Shown in pieces: positions 55,093 through 64,000 of a DNA stretch of 64,000 bases. The position numbers and the translations under genes were made by a program. This stretch comes from Suillus spraguei. Lineage: Eukaryota > Basidiomycota > Agaricomycetes > Boletales > Suillaceae. Location: NCBI GenBank assembly GCA_016800925.1, contig JABCPU010000382.1:1-64000 (forward strand), given 5' to 3'. The notes below the pieces were generated by a model. It made no database searches. It saw nothing but the letters and a program-made list of their open reading frames with translations, and was not told where the DNA came from. The first letter of the stretch is position 1. Each line of letters begins with the position of its first letter.

Positions 55093-57510
55093 TCACTCAT
55101 CCTCCGGACGGTCGGCTGTCTCGTATGCTTTGAGGATTTGGTCCTTCCTGAGCCACTTTTCTTCAGGAGTGAAGTACCAACTCAGGAAAGCGAAAATGGA
55201 TATCGCGCCAAAGATGACAATGGACTTCCACGAAGGTTATTGGATGAATTAATAAGGATAAGTGTAAGGCTCACAAAATTGAATGTCTGAGCATTGACAG
55301 GGAACTCAAAAGGTGATATATCGACCTGGCACCAACTGAGTTCAAGTCATGTGTCATCGAGTAAAAGTAACGCACCGCAAATACCAGTGCATTAAATAAG
55401 ATAGCGCAAACATAGAATGGCTTAGCGTATTTTCCCAGCTTAAAGTGGGAGGACTGGAAACTATTGGGTGTCATCGTCAAGCGCAGCAAAGCGATAAGGC
55501 CATATGCCGCAATGGTTGGAACGGCTCCGGCTGAGACCAACGATGTGAATGCAACCTGACTAGGAAGGATTGTACAGAGAAGAATGGCTGCAAATATGTA
55601 GATAACGGTCACGGCATTGCGAGGTTGTCCTTGCGAGTCGACAGTGCCGATCCATCCGGACAATGGTAAAACACCGTCTCTCGCGACCGCGAATACAAGG
55701 CGCGAGGATGCGACAATAGCAACAGTTGTGTTCTAGCAAGCCAGTCAATGAAATCAGGACTATTTTGGCGAGATAGAACACACCATAATCAGGCCAATGA
55801 CTGCAATAATAGTCATAAAGATGCTGGCTTTTTTCCCAAGAGCGAGCGCGTAGATCTGCACGAATGGCTGTGGCGCATCGAGGGCGAACACGACGGAGAG
55901 GTCTGGTGTACAGAACAAAAACAGAATGGTCGTGATGAAGCCCAAAACACCTGTTGCAATTGCGCTCCATAAAATTCCTCTGGCTGCGACCACACTACGA
56001 GAAGTCAAATAAGGACACCATTACAAGGCCATACCTAGCATTTTTGGTCTCCTCGGCGATGTGTCCTGAGGCATCAAAGCCAGTCAGAGTTCCCGCTGTG
56101 AACAACCTAGAATTGTGTTAGATGATTGATTGATCACTGAAATTACAATTGGACATGCAAAGATAAGAGCCAGTTCCACCCGGCTGGGGCTCCCGTGCCG
56201 GTTATCTGTCGCAAAGTCAGCATGATTAAGGGACTCGGCAGAGTGGACTTCTTACAGGTCATCGTGAAGACATCACTGGCGGATCGGAAACCGTAGGTAT
56301 TCGAAACACCAATGGGCAACCAGATGAGACACAGGAAAAAGTCAAGCATCATGAGTCCGATGGAAAATTTGAAGACACCGGAATAAAATTTTGGCGGAAA
56401 GTAGTTGATAGCCACCGATAACAACAACATTCCTTCGGATATTGCCCATATCAGAGCCCGCCACCGGACATTGTCGTTTCCGGTACCTCCAGGGAAGTTT
56501 ATTTCCCAAACGGTAAGCTGAGAAACGACGTAATTGGCTGTGGCCTATAAATTTGAGAATTGAGTCTACCGCCAGCTTCAATAACATACTTGACAGTTGC
56601 TAGCAGTAAAGGTCATCCATGCGGTACAAGCCCACCAAGCAACGAGGAAGCCGAAGAATCTGGCGTGCTTTGGACCAGCACTTTCCGCAGCCCATATGTA
56701 GATAGAGCCACTTAATGGTAACGCGGAGCAGATTTCGGCGAGAACAGCCGCAGTCATGACCATGAAGATTACCGTGAACAGGTACGATGACCTGTGTTGG
56801 GGTTGGAATACGCGAGTAAAACATAAATCACGGACAAACCATATCGCAGCGGGCCCTCCTGCAAGAAGCCCGAGGAAGAGATAAGATCTATTGAAATCAT
56901 GTTAGTGATGGCAGGAGCGGTCAATGTAGACAGATAGATACCTGACGCCTCCAATAAAGTTCAGGGCAACAAAACTTGCTGCAAAGTTCTCAATCAGGTG
57001 CCAGCTGCGATGTAATTGCTAAAACGGGTAAGATAGGACTCATCAACCAAGATACACGTATATCGTCTCACCTGTTTATAGCCGAGTTGTGCCTGAAATG
57101 ATGGAAAAAAAAATAGAATCAGCACATGGTGGGTTACTCCCCGTAAGGAGTGTAAAAGTAAAGTGACACTGGGGGCTTCCCTACGCAGGTATGAGCGCTG
57201 TTCAGGTTCGAGCGGTATTATCTCAACCCCTACTGCAACTCAGACGTTAGCGACAACCCAGACACGTCCGAGATGGTCAAAAACGGTTCTAAGTCGGTCG
57301 GCAGTAGGGATACCCGCAGCCGTCCAGTTTGTCATCGACATTACCAATCAATTCAGTTATGCCAAACGCGTCATTTCCTGCAAGGTCATTCCCTTTTGTC
57401 TTTGAAGAGCGAATTACCAGCTGCAGGGCGTCCGTGGCTGCAATAGGTCCACTTTCATTGTCACTAACATCGTCTGTCTTCTGTGCTCCAGTGCTGGAAT
57501 GGTCGGACAT
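55093..57510 (-). CDS. Amino-acid/GABA-type permease, APC superfamily
   Basis: A plasma- or vacuolar-membrane transporter for amino acids or GABA (family knowledge). From ATG at 57510 ([14 protein letters not shown]) a hydrophilic N-terminus, then [24 protein letters not shown], the APC signature region [17 protein letters not shown] with [16 protein letters not shown], later membrane segments ([57 protein letters not shown]), [20 protein letters not shown] and the C-terminus [20 protein letters not shown] with stop at 55093-55095. At least nine short introns. The join between the first exon and AQLGYKQ (about 57100-57320) is uncertain. It resembles the fungal UGA4/choline-type permeases; the substrate is not predictable from sequence alone. 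Confidence 0.75.
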
Positions 57511-57682
57511 CGTAGCAAACAAACTGGAAGGTAACAAGAACAAGAGCACGAGTGGGATCAGGGCAGGATGGTATAAATACGATGCAGTTGTAACTCCGAA
57601 GCAAAATTTCCCTAAGCATCAATTGTGATCTACAATCTCCGGCGCCACCGACTGTCATGAATATTTATTGAACATTGAGGTG

Positions 57683-60600
57683 CTAAGGCACAATGGTTGA
57701 ATATCTGCGAAAGAGAAGGCGATTTAAGAAGCTTACGGGTTTGAGAGCTTTGATTAGGAGCCACTCCTCATTGGAAACATCAGCCTTGAAGGACGTCTAG
57801 ACATGGCTAAAATTAGTTCTGGAGTTCACAGCATCATATGCAGTCAAACCTTGAGAACATCGATGCTCTGTCTTGTAATGTGACTGAAAAGTTCATCCTT
57901 TTCATCGAAGTGTCGGCCAAACATCTTTCCAGATTCATAAACAGCGTGTTCAATCTTCACAGCAACACCACCACCAGATTGAGATTTCTTGACGATCTGG
58001 GGGGCCAGGTTCAATGACACGATGTCAACGTAACGCAAGACAAAAAACTTACATCGAATGGTTTGTGATTGATCTCCAACGACGTGCTTGTTATGGAATC
58101 ATGAACATCAGTGATTAGTGCTGAGAAAGTCCGAAATGAAGGACTTACACCTTCCCAAGGTCGACAATTTCTTTCTTCTGTGTTGTCGGATCGACTGTGA
58201 CAACACAAATCGGAGTGCCCACCCGAAGAGTCCCATCCAAGATGTCAACTCCCAAAATAATCGGATCACGTTTACAGAAGGCAGCTATAATCTTCAACCT
58301 ACACGGCCACACGGCTTGCGGGGCCGCGTCTCGTCGCTTCGCCTCCATGATTTCATTGTTATAGGCAGTGAAAGCGTCGAACAGATGGTAGATGATGTCA
58401 GCTGCATGACGAGTCAGAACAATCACCGGAGTAATAACGGAAGCTGAAACCTTTGAACAATTTGATACCCATCTCCTCAGCGAGCTTTTCTGTATCCCTG
58501 TCGACTGGTACATCGAAACAAAGAATGACTGCGAGTTCCTTGGCCTTCTCTAGCATTGTGGCGGCGCGCATGACATCTTTCTTGTGCACGGGACCGATAT
58601 TAATCCCCGATACAGGGATTTTGCTGACTTTCAAGAAGTCGAGCAATGCTTCGAGAGATCCTAATGTACTAGCTTGCACACAAACTCCACGACCTGACTT
58701 GTCGACGGAGTTTAGAAGCGAGGTAAGGTCTGACATGACCTCGTCGAGCAAAGCCTCCTCGTCATCGTCTGGCCCAACAACAAGGAGCCGTGAACCTGCA
58801 ACAGCTTTCTCAAGATCAGGAGCAACAAGCTTGACGCCCAGTGCAGCCTTGACTTCTTTATGATGAACATATGCTGACTATGAGGAGAATATAAGTTCCG
58901 CCCTGAAAGCACCCCCAAAATTGTACACATGCCTTGATTCGCAGCTCGCGCAGCGGCTGAGGTGTTAACAATGCACGGACCTGAGTGACAATGGGGCCAT
59001 TTAGACCGCACACAATTATTTTGTCGCCTTCATGTAGGATACCATTGGACAAAACAACATCAATTGTTGTGCCCAAGCCCTCTACTACCTTGACTTCGAG
59101 GACAGTACACTCTAGCTCCGAGAGGTACATCAGGCGATCGCTCATGCGTTGCTGGGTAAGATTGACCAATAGCATGATCATGTCGGGAATGCCTTCCCCA
59201 GTGATGGCAGAAGTAGGTACCAGAGAAACATTACGGGCAAAACTCTTGTTCTCGTAGTATAGAACTGCGTTCAACCCCTGTTCTGCGAAGGCGAGGATGG
59301 TCTTTTGTACACGATCTTCGAATTCTCGTTGCACAGATCGTTTTTGCTTCGCAAGTGATTCTTGGAAGGCACCGTCGGGTGTTTCTTTCCAGCCGTATAA
59401 TCGGTCAATCTACAGAAAGAAATCGGAACCAAACACTAGAGGATATGAAGTAGATCCACCTTGTTAAGGGCCACGATAAACGGTGTTTTCTTGTCTCTCA
59501 ATAATCTTAGCGACTCCAGGGTTTGTGGCTCAAGGCCGTGCTGCAATGGGTAATGAAAAAATATCTTCAGCCGAAAATCAGGGCGTACCATGATATCTAC
59601 CACCAAGATCGCGATGTTGCACAGAGAACTTCCACGGCTACGCAAGTTAGTGAAGGATTCGTGTCCGGGTGTATCGATGACCAACAACCCAGGGATCTTG
59701 TATTCTTGAGAGTTATCCTGGTATTATTGTTCAGAAAACAAGAACCGTTAGAACATTCAAGTAACCAGCCTTATTCATTACTGCAGTCTTCGTTTTTATG
59801 GCATCTAATGGGAAGTACGTGGCACCTATTTGCTGGGTAATACCGCCTGCTTCGCCTTCTTGTACATTTGTTTGACGGATCTGAAAAGATGAACATGACA
59901 GACAAAGACATTCAAGAAAAACAGCAGACCTTATCCAAAAGTTTCGTTTTACCGGTATCGACATGTCCGAGAATACAACAGATAGGACTGCGAAGGTTAT
60001 CTTTGTTACCTTTACTGTGCACCGTAGTGTCAGCTGCATGTGTCTGTGCTGGTCTCGCCTGCGCCTGCGTTGATCTTGCCTGCGCTGATCTTGCCTGCGC
60101 CTGCGCTGTCTCTGCATCTGCCTTTTCTGTCCTCGAGTTTGCCTTCACTGCGTCAGGTAGATCCTGGTCGACTTGAATGCCTGTCTGGATTTCTGGCTGT
60201 TCTGGTTGCATCTCCTCCGAGTCAAGACTTTCATCTGATTCATCCCCGCTACTTGCATCCCACTCATCCTTCACTCCGTCTAATTTAGCCTCAGAAGCGG
60301 GCTCGACATGGGAAGGGGCAGAAGTCTGGAGGATAGTGTCTGGAGTTTCCGGTCTTGACTCGGGGACAGGCGAAGGTGAGGCCTCTTTGGCAAGAGGACC
60401 CTTCTTCTTCCTATTGCTGAACACGACCTTCTTTGCCGAAATACCTGCCTGCTGTTGCAGCCCTTCAATCTGAACACCAGATGCGAGCAGGGCCTGCCGA
60501 CGAATCTCAGCGGCTGCTTTTTCTTCCTTCTGTTTCTTCGTCAAGTATCGACCCTCCCTCTTGGCCAGCTCAAGCTTGGCCTGAGAAGGCCTGTAAGTAT

Positions 60601-61435
60601 ATTACTTTTGGGTCGAGATGTTGGATCATACCTTTTCCTTTTCTTTCTTCCGTTGTTTCTCCTCTTCTTTGCGCTTTGCCTCCTCTTCCGCTCGTCTCTC
60701 CTCCTCCTCTATACGTTTCCGTTCCTCTTCCTCCAATATTCGCGCCTCCTCCTCCAGTCGTTTCTTCTCCTCCATCATAGCCTTCAAGGCGCTGAGGCCG
60801 CCTTTAGCTTTCTTTGCAGGTGCGGAAGTTGGGGCAACAGCAGGAACGACATCTTCATCTTTCTTTCCTTTCTTCTTCTTTTTCTTCTTCTTTGAGTCCG
60901 TCTCACCTGCCCCTGCTTCTTCGCCATCTTCATCATCCTCAGGTGCGGGAGGTAGCGGAGTAGGGGCAACGGCAGGAGTGGTGTCCTCATCTTTCTTCCC
61001 CTTCTTCTTCTTTTTCTTCTTCTTTGGATCCGACTCCCCAGCATCAGCTCCTTCACCGTCTTCTTCTTCTTCAAGCACTGTAGCTGTTGTGTTACGTGCG
61101 GGGGCTTGTGCGGGTGCGGGTGCTGGTACGGAGTAGGGACGGTGTCAGGAGCGACATCATCATCATCATTCTTCCCTTTCTTTTTCTTCTTTCTCGTTTT
61201 TTGGTCAGGCTCCGGGAACTCATCTTCAGCTTGCGCGATCTCATAGGTGGGCAGGCGATCATCATCAGACTTCCCGATCTTGTCGCTGATAGCGTTGTAG
61301 TTCTCCGCCGACACGCCAGCAGTCTCCCTGAGAATTCATTACTTGAGACAACTGGGGTAGACCAACACTCCAATAGGCTCACCAATAGTCATCATCGTTG
61401 GCCTTTCCTTTCTTTCCTTTGTTTTTTGGCGGCAT
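57683..61435 (-). CDS. fun12: Translation initiation factor eIF5B (IF2-like GTPase)
   Basis: eIF5B is the GTPase that joins the 60S subunit to the initiation complex in the cytoplasm. Start [14 protein letters not shown] at 61435. The N-terminal third is low-complexity: repeated [14 protein letters not shown] blocks, then a long Glu/Arg/Lys coiled stretch (60626-60790). G domain: G1 [13 protein letters not shown], switch [13 protein letters not shown]3 DTPGHESF, G4 ALNKVD, G5 [13 protein letters not shown]. Domains II-IV follow ([69 protein letters not shown]) to [11 protein letters not shown] and the end at 57683. Introns are short GT-AG. One base appears missing in the Ala/Pro tract at about 61122-61141. 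Two Ala/Gln- and acidic-rich linkers vary in the family. Confidence 0.88.
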
Positions 61436-63488
61436 GATTGATACGATTGCCAATCGCTTGACTAGTAGTACAAGAATTTGAGTTGGGGGGATAGTAGACA
61501 TCTAATCAGTAAGTCTACTTATTAAACAAAATAGGCAGGTAATTCTCACATTCACTAATTGGTTCTCTTCTCGATAAGCACAATGGCAGTACTGGAGAAT
61601 TGCAGTCATGGCGTATGACTTAAGTCTTGCAAAAGTCAACATTGTCATCTCAGCCGCATTTAGGTTCCTACAGGTGAGATGTCAGGCTGCGTCTGCACAT
61701 GCTGTCTCACAAAGAAATAATCCAGGCAGGAAGGCGATCTACTGAACTTGACTTTTTGGGTTTTCTTCATGCTCGAAGGCCGTCGAGCTGTTCTTTGGCG
61801 AATAAATTCCCTTGAATAAGCGAAGATATCATAGTTTGACATATCCGCATTGTCGTCAGCATCGAAATTCTCACCATATGGGCCCCCAATCCTTCCTTTA
61901 TCGCAGCGAGTTATATATCTGCGATCGACTACGCCATCCTCATGGACGGAGAGGTTTTTCTTTATTATCGGTGTGCGCACCACCGATTCCGTTGGCCAAG
62001 CTTTTTACGCGAACGACGCATATAGTATGATATACGTGTCGTGTGGACTCTCGTACATGCCATGCAGAATTCCTGAACTAGCGATTTAGCGGATCATAAC
62101 TGAAATGCTCACCTGACCTTCGCTTACTGCCGGTAGTGTTGATGTGATTCGTCGATTCCAGTGGTCAATGAGGATCAGCAACGTATGATCCTGTTGAGCA
62201 ATGCAACGAATATCCTTGATGCTGATGCTCACAAGGAGCAATGACATAATTATCGCATCTGACGGATTAAAGGCCTTCCTTGATTTTTCGCTAAGCCAAC
62301 TCCATCATGTATTGACTTTGAGGCTGATCGAAAATCCTGTATGTGGCATGCCAAAACTTCAGGACTTTTTGCGAAACATGTGTCGAGAATGCGCCAAGGA
62401 GACCTTGTAAGTAATATTGATATCGACCTTTGTAGAATAATACTGATACATACTACTACATTCTCCTAGTAGATATGTACGACACGAGTTCACCCGCAAT
62501 GAAATACTCAACCAATGGTTGATTTGCGGAGCTGTATTTCTTCACACTTACCTTCAAGGTTGTCTATGGTGTTCCACGTGAGTTCAATTGATCGTTTCTT
62601 CTCTTACATTGTTGCATGTTATCATTTATGTATAATTTATTCGTGGCTCCTCATCTCCAAGGTCACGCTCCGCATAAATAATGCCTTCTGCAACACAGCA
62701 AATCATCTGCGGACGATCTTGCTAATACACCCTTCTTGGGAGTGAAACAACCAGTCTCCAGGCGCTTGGTGCAGTTTCCAGAGACCCAGTACAGCGGTAC
62801 GTGTACTGATTTTTCGGGTGCACAAAGTTGTGTTCTAGCTATTCGGTTGTTGTACGTCCCGCACGGTAATGCAGTTCGTGTGAGTTTCATGAACTCTCAT
62901 GTGTGTTCCTGGGTCTCTGCAGAGCTCCATATGCTCACGGAGGGATTAACACACTTGTTATGAGGGTGGGTGCAGCGTATCGTGTCTATGTTAACTCGTT
63001 TTCCAATGGGCAGATTGCGCCCGTGCTTGCAGATGCTCTCAGCGTTGCCGAATTGCGATTCTCGACCCTAGCTCCGTCAATCATGGCTATGACTCAGTGT
63101 GAATATGTTCTCCTGACACGCAGCACGTATATTGTGAACTTTAAGTATATGTTTAAGCACGTCAAATGCCACGTCTATCAACCTCGTGCAGTATCAGAAA
63201 GCGGACGCCAACGAGACAAACCAATATTTTAGGGTTTCGGATAAATAATAACCCGAGTACAACCCGAGTATCTATGCAAATCAATAGTACTTTATTATTA
63301 CTACGATTATCTGCACCGCGACGGACTCGGGAAAGTTTCTCAATTCAATAAAAAAAAGTGATCGATACTGCTAGAGTCCCGAAACGGTTCCGCGTTGATT
63401 GATCCTATTTGCCAGCCAGTCGGAGGATCCGACAAAGTGTGACTCCGAAATTTTACTCCGACGACCAGTCAAAGTATTACACTTCACC
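61436..63488. other. Intergenic between eIF5B and ARL2-like genes; weak open frames only
   Basis: The eIF5B gene points left and the ARL2-like gene right, so the two promoters lie here. A minus-strand frame at 61660-61983 (ITRCDKGRIGGPYGENFDAD, SREFIRQRTARRPSS) is open for 107 codons but lacks an ATG before its last third. A plus-strand frame at 62903-63232 has no known motif. I do not assign either. Confidence 0.4.
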
Positions 63489-64000
63489 ATGGGCCTACTC
63501 ACGATCATTCGTAAAAGTAGGCAAAAAGAACGGGAGATGAGAATTCTCTTTCTGTATGCCATCCGCAGCTCTCCGAGTTTATTCTTCCCACTCAACGACC
63601 GCCCAGAGGATTGGATAATGCTGGTAAGACGACCATCCTAAAGAAGATCAACGGGGAAGACATATCCAGCGTGAGCCCCACGCTTGGCTTCAATATCAAG
63701 ACGTTCATTCACAGAAAGTGAGCTTGGTAACTCAACTTGGATTTTCTCTGCAACTGAGAGGAATCTTCTCTATTTGATCGGCGTGATGCCACGCGTCGCA
63801 GATACACTCTCAACATTTGTTAGTGAACAGACCCTCCTTATAGTTGACTTTTCTGGTGACGGAAACATCTTTGCTATCAGGGGATGTAGGCGGTCAACGA
63901 ACTCTTCGACCATACTGGCGCAACTACTTTGAACAAACAGATGCCATTGTTTGGGTAGTCGATTCAGGGGACAGAATGCGAATGCGGGACTGCAGAGAAG
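63489..64000 (+). CDS. arl2: ARL2-type small GTPase, 5' part (runs off the window)
   Basis: ARL2 regulates tubulin folding with cofactor D and related factors (family knowledge). Exons: 63489-63553, 63607-63717, 63802-63818 (17 nt), 63881 to the window end. The protein starts [20 protein letters not shown] and has the P-loop GLDNAGKTT, switch [11 protein letters not shown]3 [18 protein letters not shown] and [10 protein letters not shown]. Gly2 fits the ARF/ARL N-terminus, and KQKEREMR with LGFNIKT is more like ARL2 than ARF or ARL3. The tryptophan codon of WDVGGQ is split across the 63818/63881 junction. The C-terminal half, with the NKxD motif, is beyond the window. Confidence 0.85.

Noticed and set aside
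60618..61136. Plus-strand Ser/Phe-rich frame of 172 codons
   Set aside because: It is the antisense shadow of the Lys/Glu-rich eIF5B N-terminus.

Overview
The window is nuclear DNA from a basidiomycete fungus, most likely a mushroom-forming Agaricomycete. The evidence is genes split by many short (about 45-60 nt) GT-AG introns, a Plavaka-type DNA transposase, Ty3/Gypsy elements with a chromodomain integrase, a Copia element, and a large TPR-CHAT gene. No tRNA, rRNA or CRISPR array was recognised.

Layout. Positions 1-8.2 kb are a genic island. It holds a repeat copy carrying a 270-bp MITE, an actin-binding protein of the Abp1/drebrin type, a tandem pair of carboxymuconolactone-decarboxylase-like (CMD) genes (one decayed, one intact, plus a 35-bp remnant of a third), and a glutathione S-transferase that seems to have lost its catalytic N-terminal segment. 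Positions 8.5-48 kb are a nested transposon graveyard: a decayed gag element, a solo LTR with a perfect 5-bp target duplication, half of a Plavaka transposase cut by a Gypsy chromovirus, a second Gypsy copy, a third-family RT fragment, and a roughly 10-kb element without genes (31.5-41.6 kb). That element has terminal inverted repeats, subterminal motif clusters and two tandem arrays. It is followed by a Copia element whose gag zinc knuckle is split by a copy of the same LTR family, itself interrupted by 1.6 kb. Positions 48-64 kb are genic again: a TPR-CHAT protein (about 19 repeats of 45 residues plus a caspase-like CHAT domain), an amino-acid/GABA-type permease, translation initiation factor eIF5B, and the start of an ARL2-type GTPase.

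The genic parts look like independent housekeeping or detoxification genes, not a cluster. The most interesting gene is the TPR-CHAT protein, because CHAT domains are caspase-like proteases used in defence and cell-death systems. The most unusual structure is the 10-kb gene-less inverted-repeat element.

Two cross-cutting patterns matter to a user. First, many inferred nonsense codons in the transposons look like CGA to TGA changes, which suggests CpG C-to-T decay. Second, several otherwise well-conserved host genes (Abp1, eIF5B, TPR-CHAT) carry isolated one-base indels, in Abp1 a compensating pair, so residual base-level sequence errors must be considered before calling them pseudogenes. Exon boundaries were read by eye from splice consensus and known family motifs; no alignment was run.
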